64,000 bases of DNA from Planctomycetia bacterium (GCA_026401035.1 JAPLNR010000064.1:47705-111704), one strand, 5' to 3'; shown: positions 1-9,166, counted from the stretch's first letter. Numbers and translations: made by a program. The notes: generated by a model from the sequence alone, not told the origin.

Positions 1-165
1 GAGGCTGCGGGTGGGGATGTCGAGGTGCGGATCGCGGCGCTTCTCGGCGGCGCTGGCCACTTCATCGGCTAGGTCGACGATCAGGCCGAGCGTCTTGACG
101 TCGACCGGCGGAAGCTTCGATTTCGCCGGGGTAGATTTCTTCGCGCTCTTCGCGGTCGTGGCCAT
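1..165 (-). CDS. DNA topoisomerase VI subunit A, N-terminal part (partial)
   Basis: Only the first 55 codons are in the window; the gene runs off the left edge. The start is the ATG at 165-163. A Lys/Ala/Ser-rich N-terminus is followed by a helix and the segment RRDPHLDIPTRSL. That segment resembles the stretch just before the 'SNV' motif at the start of bacterial and planctomycete Top6A proteins (Spo11-like, type IIB topoisomerase). The B subunit would be expected next to it outside the window. The identification rests on this short motif remembered from the family, so it is moderate. The alternative is an unrelated protein with a basic N-terminus. Confidence 0.5.
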   Translation of the reverse strand, partial: MATTAKSAKKSTPAKSKLPPVDVKTLGLIVDLADEVASAAEKRRDPHLDIPTRSL

Positions 166-235
166 CAGCGGACGGTTCTCCGTGGGGCAGGATGCCTGCG
201 TGAGCCGGCATCCTACCTTCCGGACAAACCGAAGG

Positions 236-1567
236 CTAACACCGGACGTCGTCGGCGCGGCCCACGGCCTTCATGCGGCGGAGGAAGTGCGGCGCGTCCA
301 TCGGCTGGGCGGTATCGGCCTGCTTGGCCGCCCCACCCGGCTGCCGCACCTGCGGGACGTTGAAAAACTCGGCGATCCGTCCGACCACGGTCCGCTGCTC
401 GGCGGGTTCGAGTTCGGGGAAGATCGGCAACGCCAGGGTTTCCTCTGCGGCCCGTTCCGTCTCCGGCAGGTCGCCCTTCTGCCAGCCGAGCGAGGCGAAG
501 CACTGCTGCATGTGGAGCGGCACGGGGTAGTAGATCTCGGTGCCGACCTTGCAGGCCGCGAGATGCGCCCGCAGGGCATCACGCCGGCCGCCGGCCACGC
601 GGATCACGAACTGGTTCCAGACGTGCCGGCCACGCGGCTCCTCGCCCGGCACCACGACATGCTCTTCGAGATCGTAGTGCGAGAAGAGCTCCATATAGCG
701 GGCCGCGTTCGACTGCCGCGCTGTCGTCCAGGCATCGAGGTGGGGCAGCTTCACCCGCAGCACAGCGGCCTGGATCGAGTCGAGGCGGCTGTTGATGCCG
801 ACGACCTGATGGTAGTAGCGGGGCTCCATGCCGTGCACGCGGAGGAGTTTGAGCGACTGGGCGATGTCGTCGCGGGTGGTGGTGAGGAAGCCGCCGTCGC
901 CGATGCCGCCGAGATTCTTCGTGGGATAGAAGCTGAAGCAACCGACGTCGCCGAGGGATCCGGAGCAGCGGCCGTGCCACGTGGAGAGAATCGACTGCGC
1001 GGCGTCCTCGACGATCGGCAGCCCCGCCGCCTTGGCGATCGGCAGGAGCGCGTCCATGTCGGCGGTGCGGCCGAACAGGTGCACCGGCATGATGGCCTTC
1101 GTCCGCTTGCTGATCTTCCGCTCCACGTCGACTGGATCGACAAGGTAGGTGACGGGATCGATGTCGGCAAAGATCGGCACCGCGCCGAGCCGCGTGACGG
1201 CGCTGGCGGTGGCGAAGAACGTGTAGCTCGGCAGGATCACCTCGTCACCCGGCTGGATGTCGAGCGCCATGAGCGCCAGCAGCAGGGCATCGCTGCCCGA
1301 GGCACAGGAGATCACGTGGGGCACACCGAGGGACCGGGCCAGTTCGACCTCGAGATCGGCGACGTCCGGCCCGAGAACGAAACGGCCCGAGTCACAGACG
1401 CGGTCGAGCGCCGCGCGGATCTCCTCACGGAGCACGGCATATTGCCGGTCGAGCGCGAGCAGGCCCACACCGGGAAGGAAGCCGCCGGCATCCGGCCGGT
1501 CATCCGCGGAGTTGGCGTGCTTATCGCTGGCGTTGGCGGGCAGGATCGATGTGTTTGGGCGGATCAT
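236..1567 (-). CDS. DegT/DnrJ/EryC1-family PLP aminotransferase
   Basis: A 443-residue sugar aminotransferase-type protein, of the class that transaminates nucleotide-linked keto-sugars for surface polysaccharides or secondary metabolites. Visible motifs are the glycine/serine-rich ASGSDALLLAL cofactor segment, the Asp of VEDAAQ, and the PLP lysine in FYPTKNLGGIGDGG. The open frame extends further upstream, but the ATG at 1567 is preceded by GGAGAA at a good distance, and the upstream residues do not resemble the family. An ATG at 1609 is the alternative. The C-terminal 30 residues after the catalytic fold are Gln/Pro/Ala-rich and probably disordered. It stands alone on this strand, so its sugar substrate cannot be named. 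Confidence 0.85.
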   Translation of the reverse strand: MIRPNTSILPANASDKHANSADDRPDAGGFLPGVGLLALDRQYAVLREEIRAALDRVCDSGRFVLGPDVADLEVELARSLGVPHVISCASGSDALLLALMALDIQPGDEVILPSYTFFATASAVTRLGAVPIFADIDPVTYLVDPVDVERKISKRTKAIMPVHLFGRTADMDALLPIAKAAGLPIVEDAAQSILSTWHGRCSGSLGDVGCFSFYPTKNLGGIGDGGFLTTTRDDIAQSLKLLRVHGMEPRYYHQVVGINSRLDSIQAAVLRVKLPHLDAWTTARQSNAARYMELFSHYDLEEHVVVPGEEPRGRHVWNQFVIRVAGGRRDALRAHLAACKVGTEIYYPVPLHMQQCFASLGWQKGDLPETERAAEETLALPIFPELEPAEQRTVVGRIAEFFNVPQVRQPGGAAKQADTAQPMDAPHFLRRMKAVGRADDVRC

Positions 1568-2018
1568 GATGGCCAGTTCTCCGAGGCGCTCTCTTCCGGA
1601 CGTCGCCATGCAGTCGACCCTGCACGATGCGCCGCCACTGCAGACGTGATCGTCACGATCGCCCCATTCGCTACAGTCATTTGCCGGGTTGGTAAAAGTC
1701 GCCGCCCGCGAGCGGGCTGGCGGCATCAAGGTTGGGGAAATAGGCCAGGCTGAGAGCAGGGTCAATGCCACACGGGCGCCGCTCCGGCGGACCCTTCCCG
1801 GGAGTAGGCCGGGACAACGGCCGGGCCAGTGGAAAAGCCGCGGCTCTGGGGGACTGGGCAGTTTGGCCGGAAAAGTTTGACACTTGCCGGTCGGGGAACC
1901 TAGATTCCTTCGGTTTCCAAGTCCCGCACTTTGCCGGCGCGCATGCCTCGGTCCTGCGGGAGAAAGGTGGAGTTGAGCGGTCGATCGATGCAGATCAGGC
2001 ATCGGTCACGCCAGTCGG
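1568..2018. other. Divergent intergenic region between aminotransferase and tex
   Basis: About 450 bases separate the two divergent starts. Apart from the plus-strand promoter candidate at 1877-1906 I see no RNA gene, repeat or convincing small ORF here. It presumably also carries the minus-strand aminotransferase promoter, which I could not place. Confidence 0.5.
1877..1906 (+). promoter_or_regulatory. Sigma-70-type promoter candidate for tex
   Basis: A perfect -35 hexamer TTGACA (1877-1882) is followed after 18 bases by TAGATT (1901-1906), a 4-of-6 match to the -10 consensus. It would give a 5' leader of about 105 nt before the tex ATG. It is placed by eye only. Confidence 0.45.
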
Positions 2019-4517
2019 ATGGGATCCATAACGCTCATCGATTTGGGGCAGATTGCCCAGCGGCTCGGTCTTCGGTCGGCCGGCGTCGAGGCGGCGGTGC
2101 AACTGCTCGACGAGGGCAACACCGTTCCGTTCATCACGCGCTACCGCCGCGATCAGACCGGCGGCCTCGACGAAGTCGACATCCGGCGGATCGCCGATTC
2201 CGTCGGCAAGGCGCGGCAACTGGCCGACCGCAAGCAGACGATCCTGCGAACGATCCAGGGGCAGGGGAAACTCACGCCCGAACTGACGGCACAGATCGAG
2301 GCCGCCGACAGCCCGAAGCAACTCGAGGATCTCTACCTGCCCTTCAAGCCACGGAAACTCTCGCTGGCCGAGATCGCCCGGCAGCGGAGGCTGGAGCCTT
2401 TGGCCCGCGAAATCGTCGCCGCAGCTTCCCTGGCGGCCGATCTCGACAAGCGGTCAGCCGATTTCATCGATGCCGACGGTCAGGTGGCCACGGGTGCCGA
2501 CGCCCTGCTGGGCGTGGGCCACATCATCGCCGATGAATTCAGTGAACGGGCCGACGTGCGGCAGCGGCTGCGGGGCATCCTCTACAAGAAGGCGCACCTC
2601 AAGAGCCAGCGGGTTGAAAGCGAAGGGAAGGCGCTCTCGAAGGACGAAAAGCACTTCCGCGACTATTTCGATTATTCAGAGCACGTGCAGCGGGTGGCGC
2701 CGCATCGGGCGCTGGCGATCAACCGCGGCGAGCGAGCCAAGCTGCTGAAGGTGAGGATCGATGGGCCCGTCGAGGAGATGCAGGCGGCGGCGGAGGAATT
2801 GCTTGTCGCCCCCGACCATCCCCATGGCGATTTTCTGCGGGGCTGCGTCCGCGACGCGCTCACCCGGCTCGTGCTGCCGAGCCTCGAGCGGGAGATCCGC
2901 CGCGAGATCACCGAATACTGCGAGACCCACGCCGTCGAGGTCTTTGCGCGCAACCTGCGCAACCTGCTCCTGCAGTCGCCGGTGGCGGGCCGCCGCGTGC
3001 TGGCGCTCGATCCCGGCTTCAAGAGCGGCTGCAAGGCGGTGGTGATCGACGAGTGCGGCAACCCGCTCGAGCATGCCGTCCTGCACATCATCGGCAAGAA
3101 GGAAAAGCGCGAGGCAGCGGCGCAGAAGATCGTCGAGATGGTGAAGGCCCATGCCTGCACCGTGATCGCCGTCGGCAACGGCACGGCCGGCCGCGACACG
3201 GAGTCGCTCGTGGCCGAACTCGTCGGCGGCGATCTCAAGGAGCTCGACGTCGGCTACGTGATCGTCAACGAGGCGGGGGCGAGCGTCTATTCGACGAGCG
3301 CCTACGGCCGCGAGGAACTGCCGACCCACGAGGCGGCTGTGCGTGGCGCGATCTCGATCGGCCGCCGGCTCCAGGACCCGCTTTCGGAGCTGGTGAAGAT
3401 CGAGCCGGCCAACATCGGTGTCGGCCTCTACCAGCACGACGTGAAGGCGCGGCACCTGCATACCTCCCTCGACGCCGTGGTGGAGAGTTGCGTGAACTAC
3501 GTGGGCGTCGACGTGAATACGGCCAGTCCGGCCCTGCTGCGGTACGTGTCGGGCCTCAATCAGACGACCGCGAAGGGCTTTCATGAGTGGCGGACGAAGA
3601 ACGGCGCCTTCACCTCGCGGCAGCAATTCCTGGAGGTGCCGGGATTCGGCGAGTCTGCATTCGTGCAGGCCGTGGGTTTTCTGAAGATCACCGGGGGTGT
3701 GAATCCGCTCGATTCGACCTGGATCCATCCCGAGAGCTATGCCGTGGCCGAGAAGGTGCTCGAGCGGCTGGGCGGCAGCCAGCAGGATCTCACGAGCCGG
3801 CAGCAGGCCGAGGTGCTCGCTGAGAAGGCCGCCGGCATCGATTTGCCGAAGCTGGCGGAGGAACTGGGTGTCGGCCGGCTGCTGTTGACGGACATCATCG
3901 AGCAACTCTCCCGGCCGGGCCGCGATCCCCGCGAGGATCTGCCGAAGCCCTTCTTCAAGAAGGGCGTGCTCAAGCTCGAGGATCTCGAGGTGGGCATGGA
4001 ACTACTCGGGTCGGTGCTCAACGTCGTCGACTTCGGCGCCTTCGTCGACATCGGCCTGCACGATAGCGGCATGGTGCATATCAGCCAACTCTCCTCCCGC
4101 TATGTCCGCGATCCCCACGACGTGGTCACGGTCAGCCAGATCGTGAAGGTGTGGGTGCTCGAGATCGACAAGGGCCGCCGCAGGGTGGCGCTCACGATGA
4201 TCCAGCCGGGGAGCGAGCAGCAGCAGCCGAAACGGCAGCGATCGGAACGGGGGGAACGACGGCCCAAGCAGACGGCGGAGCAGGGCGGCTCCCCTCCGCA
4301 GGCCGGCGGCAGGCCGCAGCCCTCACGGCCCGCCCGCGGCCGTGACAATGCCCGGCCGCCACGGGAGCCGCAGACGCGAAGTTACGTGGCCAGCACGCCC
4401 AAGAAGCCGGCCAAGCCGCTCACCAAGGAGATGCGTGAGGGGAAGGAGCCGCTTCGCACCTTCGGCGATCTCAAGCAGTTTCTCGACAAACGGGAATCGG
4501 GCGGCGAAGAGAAGTAG
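2019..4517 (+). CDS. tex: Tex family transcription accessory / RNA-binding protein
   Basis: An 832-residue Tex protein, a nucleic-acid-binding factor linked to transcription and stress tolerance. The helical Tex N-terminal region starts at once (NTVPFITRYRRDQTGG). It is followed by a YqgF/RNase H-like domain from about residue 325 (LALDPGFKSGCKAVV), helix-hairpin-helix segments around 505-560 (FLEVPGFGESAF), and an S1 domain at about 655-727 (SVLNVVDFGAFVDIGLHDSG). The last ~100 residues are a basic, Pro/Arg/Gln-rich tail and are probably unstructured. The stop codon TAG lies inside the REP-like repeat that begins at 4512, so the final residues abut the repeat. It is convergent with infA. Confidence 0.96.
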   Translation: MGSITLIDLGQIAQRLGLRSAGVEAAVQLLDEGNTVPFITRYRRDQTGGLDEVDIRRIADSVGKARQLADRKQTILRTIQGQGKLTPELTAQIEAADSPKQLEDLYLPFKPRKLSLAEIARQRRLEPLAREIVAAASLAADLDKRSADFIDADGQVATGADALLGVGHIIADEFSERADVRQRLRGILYKKAHLKSQRVESEGKALSKDEKHFRDYFDYSEHVQRVAPHRALAINRGERAKLLKVRIDGPVEEMQAAAEELLVAPDHPHGDFLRGCVRDALTRLVLPSLEREIRREITEYCETHAVEVFARNLRNLLLQSPVAGRRVLALDPGFKSGCKAVVIDECGNPLEHAVLHIIGKKEKREAAAQKIVEMVKAHACTVIAVGNGTAGRDTESLVAELVGGDLKELDVGYVIVNEAGASVYSTSAYGREELPTHEAAVRGAISIGRRLQDPLSELVKIEPANIGVGLYQHDVKARHLHTSLDAVVESCVNYVGVDVNTASPALLRYVSGLNQTTAKGFHEWRTKNGAFTSRQQFLEVPGFGESAFVQAVGFLKITGGVNPLDSTWIHPESYAVAEKVLERLGGSQQDLTSRQQAEVLAEKAAGIDLPKLAEELGVGRLLLTDIIEQLSRPGRDPREDLPKPFFKKGVLKLEDLEVGMELLGSVLNVVDFGAFVDIGLHDSGMVHISQLSSRYVRDPHDVVTVSQIVKVWVLEIDKGRRRVALTMIQPGSEQQQPKRQRSERGERRPKQTAEQGGSPPQAGGRPQPSRPARGRDNARPPREPQTRSYVASTPKKPAKPLTKEMREGKEPLRTFGDLKQFLDKRESGGEEK

Positions 4518-4568
4518 GACAGGCTTCAGCCTGTCAATTACGCCGACCGGCTGAAGCCTGTCCCACTT
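4512..4568. repeat. REP-like inverted doublet between tex and infA
   Basis: Two copies of the dispersed repeat lie in opposite orientation: AAGTAGGACAGGCTTCAGCC at 4512-4531 and its complement, with one mismatch, at 4549-4568. They are separated by 17 nt. The pair can form a 20-bp stem between two convergent genes, where it could act as a two-way terminator or mRNA 3' stabiliser. The first copy contains the tex stop codon. Confidence 0.85.
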
Positions 4569-4595
4569 CTCACGGGGCACTTCCCGAGCCGCGGA

Positions 4596-4817
4596 CTACC
4601 GTTCGCGGAAGGTGATCCGGCCCTTGGTGAGGTCGTAGGGGGAGAGTTCGACCTTCACCTTGTCTCCCGGAACGATGCGGATGAAGTTCTTCCGCATCTT
4701 GCCGGCGACATGCGCGTTGACGATATGGCCACCGGTGATCTGCACGCGAAACCGCGTGTTGGCAAGGGCCTGCGTGACGACGCCTTCGACTTCGAGTGCC
4801 TGTTCTTTTTCGGCCAT
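4596..4817 (-). CDS. infA: Translation initiation factor IF-1
   Basis: A 73-residue S1/OB-fold protein that binds the ribosomal A site during initiation. The hallmark sequence [15 protein letters not shown] is present and followed by [18 protein letters not shown], the standard IF-1 core. The length is typical of IF-1. The start ATG at 4817 gives the expected short N-terminus. It lies 69 nt downstream of prfB on the same strand, so it may share transcription with that translation gene. Confidence 0.98.
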   Translation of the reverse strand: MAEKEQALEVEGVVTQALANTRFRVQITGGHIVNAHVAGKMRKNFIRIVPGDKVKVELSPYDLTKGRITFRER

Positions 4818-4886
4818 GGGTTTCCTTGCGTGCTCAATCAGTCAAAAAGCATCGTATCTCCCGGCCGCTGCACAGTCCAGCCGGTG

Positions 4887-6012
4887 TCATTCGTCGCCGC
4901 CGGACTGCGGGGCGGAGCCCGAGGCCTTCCATTTGAGGAAGGCGTCGAGAAAGCCGTCGATGTTGCCGTCGAGCACGCTCTGGAAGTTGCCCACGTAGTG
5001 GCCGGTGCGCTGGTCCTTCACCCGCTGGTCGGGATGAAGGAAATAGTTGCGAATCTGCGACCCAAACCCCGTCTTGGGCTGCAGTTTGTAGCGGGCGAGT
5101 TGCTCCGCCTCCCGCTTTTCCTCCTCGAGCCGCGCGATCCGCGACCGGAGCATCTTGATCGCTGTCGCCCGGTTCTTGTGCTGGCTGCGTTCGCTCTGGC
5201 ACTGCACGACGATGCCGGTGGGGAAGTGGGTGAGCCGGATGGCGCTCGAGGTCTTGTTGACGTGCTGGCCGCCGGCGCCGCTCGCGCGAAAGACGTCTTC
5301 GCGGATATCCTCGTCGTTGAGTTCGACTTCCGTGTCGTCGTCGGCGATCTCGGGCGAGACGTCGACGGCTGCGAAGCTCGTCTGCCGCTTGCCTTCGGCG
5401 TTGAACGGGCTGATCCGCACGAGCCGGTGGATGCCGGTCTCCCCCTTCAGGTAGCCGTAGGCCCATGGGCCGCGGATCGCGACGGTGGCGCTCTGGATGC
5501 CGGCGACGGCGTCGTCCTGCCGGTCCAGCAGTTCGACGTCGAAATCCCGTTTTGCCGCCCAGGCCGAATACATCCGCAACAGCATCTCGGCCCAGTCGTT
5601 GGCATCGGTGCCGCCGTCCCGGGCATTGATCGACACGATTGCATCGGCAGCGTCGTGGGGACCGGAAAGCAGTGAGGCGAGTTCGAGTGCGGCGACGAGC
5701 TTTTCGAGCCGGTCGGTCTCCTGGGCGAGTTCCGGCTCAAGCGACCCGTCTTCACGGGCGAGTTCTTCGAGAGCCTCGAGGTCGCGGCTGACCGCGAGCG
5801 CCTCGTCGAGCGGCTTCAGGATCGAATTGACGCTTTTCAGCTCGGCGACGGTGGCCTGGGCCTTCTCGTTGTTGTCCCAGAAATTCGCCTGCCCCATCGC
5901 ATCTTCGATGCGCGCGGCAGACCGCTTGCGACCCTCCCAGTCAAAGAGAGTCTCGGAGTTGGAGGAGTCGGGTCCGGATCGTTTCGGCGCGGTTGAGAAG
6001 AGCTGTATCCAT
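4887..6012 (-). CDS. prfB: Peptide chain release factor 2 (programmed +1 frameshift)
   Basis: RF2 reads UGA and UAA and triggers peptide release. The protein is encoded in two frames: a 23-codon leader from the ATG at 6012 to CTT (5946-5944), then, after a +1 slip past an in-frame TGA, the main frame from GAC (5942-5940). The joined product is 374 residues, normal for RF2. The leader ends in a family-typical RLLQLRDSL and the second frame opens DWEG, as in other RF2 proteins. Visible domains are an N-terminal helical domain, the GGQ loop (ASGAGGQHVNK) and the conserved C-terminal half. An ATG at 6020 in the main frame would give a non-homologous N-terminus and is not the real start. Confidence 0.95.
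5940..5946 (-). promoter_or_regulatory. RF2 autoregulatory +1 frameshift site
   Basis: The minus-strand sequence is CTTTGAC, the canonical RF2 recoding heptamer: CTT followed by the UGA stop and C. When RF2 is scarce, UGA is read slowly and the ribosome slips +1 into the main frame. The bases just upstream (CGAGACTCT) do not contain the strong AGGGGG Shine-Dalgarno-like stimulator known from E. coli. Confidence 0.9.
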
Positions 6013-6125
6013 GTGGGCAATTCTACGGGTCAGCGGGGTCGCGGAGAAGCCAGGCAGTGTGGCCCGGCCGAAGCAGTGCCGCGAGCCCTCCTTTCGCGCC
6101 TTCGTGTTGAAGGCCTCGAGGCAGC

Positions 6126-7259
6126 TCACATCCGCTCGATGCGGTTGCCGGGCAGGCGGCGGACGAGCCGGCGCATCTCCAGCACGCTGAGCGTGGAGAG
6201 CACCTGCGAGGGGGCGAGGCTTACCGTTTCGAGGATGTCGTCGACCGTTACCGATCCCCGGCCGACGCAGTCGAGCACGCTCCGCTCCACGGACCCCAGC
6301 TGCAGTTCGGCCGCGCTCTCGACCGGCGTCCCTTCGGGGGTCGTCGCCGTCTCGAAGAGCGGCCCGAATTCCTCGAGCACATCATCCACCCCCTGGACGA
6401 GTTTCGCGCCGTCGCGGATCAGCGCATGGCAGCCGCGGGACATCCGGCAGTCGATCGGCCCCGGCACGGCGAAGACCTCACGGCCCTGCTCGCCCGCCAG
6501 CCGCGCCGTGATCAGCGCCCCCGACCGCTCCGAGGCCTGCACCACGATCGTGCCGAGCGACATCCCCGACACGATCCGATTCCGTTGGGGAAACGCCCCG
6601 CCGAACGGCTCGCTCAAGGGGGGCGCCTCGCTGATCAGGGCCCCATGGCGGACGACCTCGGCCGCAAGCTCCTCGTGCTCGGGCGGATAGACGTTGAGCA
6701 CTCCGCTGCCGAGCACCCCGACCGTGCGGCCCCCGGCGGCAATCGCACCGCGGTGGGCTGCGGCATCGATTCCGCGGGCCAACCCGCTAACGACCGTATA
6801 GCCAGCCCGGGCAAGGCTGCCGCCGAGTTGTTCGGCGATCCGGAGTCCATACGGGGTGGCATGCCGCGCGCCGACGACCGCCACGGCCAGCGCGTCACAG
6901 GGAAGGATCGCGCCACGGACGAAGAGCAGGCCGGGCGGATCGTCGATTCGCGAGAGCAGCGGCGGATAGCCGGCGCTCCCCTCGAGGACGATCTCCACCG
7001 CGTGCTTCACGCACAGCGCGATCACGTCGTCGGCCGTCGGATCGGTGGCGAGCGTTGGGATCAGTTTGGAAAGTTTCGGGCCGATCCTGCCGACCGCCCG
7101 AAGCTCGTCAGGGCAGGCGGCGAAGACGCCGGCCGGCGTGTCGAACCGTTCGAGGAGGAGTTTGCGGAGCCGGGCACCGATGCCGGGCACGCAGGCGAGG
7201 CGGACATGATCCCGTAGATGCTCAAACGCGGCACGGGCTTCATCGGGTGCGGAAGGCAT
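6126..7259 (-). CDS. dprA: DNA processing protein DprA (Smf)
   Basis: DprA loads RecA on incoming single-stranded DNA during natural transformation. The 377-residue protein has an N-terminal helix-hairpin-helix/SAM-like region (IGPKLSKLI). The Rossmann core follows, with VVGARHATPYGLRIAEQLG, SGLARGIDAAAHRGA, FPQRNRIVSGMS and RSGALITARLA. A C-terminal winged-helix domain (VDDILETVSLAPSQVLSTL) completes the fold. The ATG at 7259 is used; an ATG nine codons upstream at 7286 overlaps a palindrome and lacks a ribosome site. It belongs to the ferredoxin-dprA-prfB-infA minus-strand run. No competence-gene neighbours are visible. Confidence 0.95.
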   Translation of the reverse strand: MPSAPDEARAAFEHLRDHVRLACVPGIGARLRKLLLERFDTPAGVFAACPDELRAVGRIGPKLSKLIPTLATDPTADDVIALCVKHAVEIVLEGSAGYPPLLSRIDDPPGLLFVRGAILPCDALAVAVVGARHATPYGLRIAEQLGGSLARAGYTVVSGLARGIDAAAHRGAIAAGGRTVGVLGSGVLNVYPPEHEELAAEVVRHGALISEAPPLSEPFGGAFPQRNRIVSGMSLGTIVVQASERSGALITARLAGEQGREVFAVPGPIDCRMSRGCHALIRDGAKLVQGVDDVLEEFGPLFETATTPEGTPVESAAELQLGSVERSVLDCVGRGSVTVDDILETVSLAPSQVLSTLSVLEMRRLVRRLPGNRIERM

Positions 7260-7286
7260 GGAACAACGCGCCTCGCAAAGGATCAT

Positions 7287-7305
7287 ACGTGAACATTTGT
7301 CACGT
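7287..7305. promoter_or_regulatory. Perfect 6-bp inverted repeat upstream of dprA
   Basis: ACGTGA (7287-7292) and TCACGT (7300-7305) form a perfect dyad with a 7-base centre, in the gap between the ferredoxin stop and the dprA start. Its size and position suit a dimeric-regulator operator. No regulator can be named. Confidence 0.35.
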
Positions 7306-7370
7306 TGTATCGCGAAGGGCGGTGCGAGTCAAACCGTGAGGATCCGCTTCTGAAACAGGCGATCTCCGGG

Positions 7371-7766
7371 TCAGCCGGCGGCTGCCTTCAGTTCGGCGAG
7401 GTGCTGAGCGGTGTTGACGAGCCGTTCCCAATTTTTCTCGACATATTCCGGCGGGCCGCCGATCTGGGCCACCACCTGGGCGACCTCCTCCGTCGGCACC
7501 ATCTCGATCGCGTCCCAGGGGCAGACCTTCAGGTCGTAGGGATTGGACTTCTTGCCCGGGATGTGCACGCACACTTCGCAGCCCACGCACCGCTCGATAT
7601 CGATCTCGCACCAGCTCTGCAGGTTGTGAAACTGGTCGTATTGCTGCACCTTGAAGATGCAGTCGACGGGGCAGACCTCGAGGCACGACTCGCACCCCGT
7701 GCAGTTGTCGGCGTTGATGACGGCCAGTTCTTTCGGCAGTTTCTTGCGGGGGCCTGCTTTTGCCAT
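7371..7766 (-). CDS. 4Fe-4S ferredoxin-type protein
   Basis: A 131-residue small iron-sulfur electron carrier. Two cluster-binding sets are visible: CTGCESCLEVCP near residue 23, and CVGCEVC followed about 15 residues later by CP, so the second set is stretched by an insertion (HIPGKKSNPYDLK). A C-terminal helical extension of about 45 residues follows. The basic N-terminus MAKAGPRKKL shows no export signal, so it is cytoplasmic. The redox partner is unknown. It lies between lysA and dprA on the same strand with about 100-nt gaps on each side. Confidence 0.88.
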   Translation of the reverse strand: MAKAGPRKKLPKELAVINADNCTGCESCLEVCPVDCIFKVQQYDQFHNLQSWCEIDIERCVGCEVCVHIPGKKSNPYDLKVCPWDAIEMVPTEEVAQVVAQIGGPPEYVEKNWERLVNTAQHLAELKAAAG

Positions 7767-7864
7767 ATGCGTATGAGATCGACTGGGGAAGGTACGGAAT
7801 TCAGTCGGACGGCACTCAAGGTATGGTATCCGGCCCACCGGGCCTGTCCACGGCCCACCAAGGC

Positions 7865-9166
7865 CTAAACGGTTTCCCCACGCACCAAATCCTCGGGGGT
7901 TTGCCGCTTTCGAACGAGCCGGGCCTTTCCGCCGTCGAGGAGCACCTCGGCCGGCAGCGGCTTGGAATTGTAGTTGCTCGCCATCACGAAGCCGTAGGCC
8001 CCGGCAATCTCGATCACGAGGTAATCGCCCACCTGGGCCCGGGGCAGGGCCCGGGTGGCCACGAAGCCGCCGTCGGTCTGCGTAAAGATGTCGCCCGACT
8101 CGCACAAGGGGCCGCCCACCGCCACGTCTTCCAACTGCTGTGCCGCAGCGTCGTCGGCCGGGCAGAGGCTCATCGGATGATAGGCCCCATAGAGCACCGG
8201 GCGGGCGAGCGTGTTGAATCCCGCATCGACGAGCGTGTATTTCCGGCCACCCTGCTTCTTGATCGCCCGCACCTCGGTGACGAGAAAGCCCGACTCGGCC
8301 GTGAGGTAACGGCCCGGCTCGATCTCGAGGCGGATGCGGTGGCCAAACGTCTGCTCCAGTTTCCTGCGTGTGGCATCCCAGAGCGTGAAGTAGCCGGAGA
8401 GATCGGCGTGCACTTCGCCCGGTTTGTAGGGCACCGGCAGGCCACCGCCGGCGGAGATGGTCGTGAGCGAGCGGCCGATCTCGAGGGCCACCCGCTCGAG
8501 TGCGCCGGCCACCTCGGCCAAATGCGCCAGATCGGTGCCGCTGCCAATGTGCATGTGCAGGCCCGTGACGCAGAGCCCGGCCCACTCGGCGCGGCGGAGC
8601 ACGTCGGGAATCTCCTCGTGCCAGATGCCGTGCTTCGAACCCTCGCCGCCGGTGTTGGTCTTCTGGCTGTGACCATGGCCGAAGCCGGGGTTCACGCGCA
8701 GGGTGACGCTCGCACCCGGCACCCGCTCGGCAAGCTGCTCGAGCATGTCGGACGAGCCGCAATTGACGTGGATGCCGAGCTTCGCCACCGCGTCGAGGCT
8801 CTCGCGGTCGAAGATATCGGCCGTGTAGACGATCGGATGGGCCGGCGGCAGGCCGGTGGGATCGGCCGCGCGGTCGGCATGAGCCGTGTAGCCGGCGGCC
8901 AGCGCCCGGTGGATTTCGCCAGTGCTCACGGCATCGACGAGCACGCCCGCGCGGCGGATCAGGTCGAGCACCGCGAGATTGGAGCAGGCCTTCTGGGCGA
9001 ACCGCACGGTGTCCCAGGCCGCGAGGTCGCGGCAGCGGCGGCGGATCATCTCCGCGTCGTAGGCGTAGAGCGGCGTGCCATATTCGCGGGCGAGTTCGGC
9101 CACGCCGACGCCGGCGATCTGGTCGCGAAGGCCGTTGGAGTTCATGGGGGTCGTCGTTGTGATCAT
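7865..9166 (-). CDS. lysA: Diaminopimelate decarboxylase
   Basis: A 433-residue fold-III PLP decarboxylase that converts meso-diaminopimelate to lysine, the last step of lysine synthesis. Visible signs are the PLP-lysine region (FAQKACSNLAVL), the glycine-rich phosphate-binding stretch SAGGGLPVPY, EIEPGRYLTAESG and the catalytic CESGDIF near the C-terminus. AQKACSN replaces the commoner VKAN form of the lysine motif. Either ATG 9166 or ATG 9145 could start the gene; neither has a strong ribosome site. Family assignment is firm; a related fold-III decarboxylase specificity is the only alternative. Confidence 0.9.
   Translation of the reverse strand: MITTTTPMNSNGLRDQIAGVGVAELAREYGTPLYAYDAEMIRRRCRDLAAWDTVRFAQKACSNLAVLDLIRRAGVLVDAVSTGEIHRALAAGYTAHADRAADPTGLPPAHPIVYTADIFDRESLDAVAKLGIHVNCGSSDMLEQLAERVPGASVTLRVNPGFGHGHSQKTNTGGEGSKHGIWHEEIPDVLRRAEWAGLCVTGLHMHIGSGTDLAHLAEVAGALERVALEIGRSLTTISAGGGLPVPYKPGEVHADLSGYFTLWDATRRKLEQTFGHRIRLEIEPGRYLTAESGFLVTEVRAIKKQGGRKYTLVDAGFNTLARPVLYGAYHPMSLCPADDAAAQQLEDVAVGGPLCESGDIFTQTDGGFVATRALPRAQVGDYLVIEIAGAYGFVMASNYNSKPLPAEVLLDGGKARLVRKRQTPEDLVRGETV

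Noticed and set aside
11..1753. Long plus-strand open frame opposite the aminotransferase
   Set aside because: It is the antisense shadow of the aminotransferase in a GC-rich genome; its translation is Arg/Gly/His-rich with no family motif.
2676..3905. Minus-strand open frame of about 400 codons inside tex
   Set aside because: Shadow of the Tex coding region; no recognisable domain and no ribosome site.
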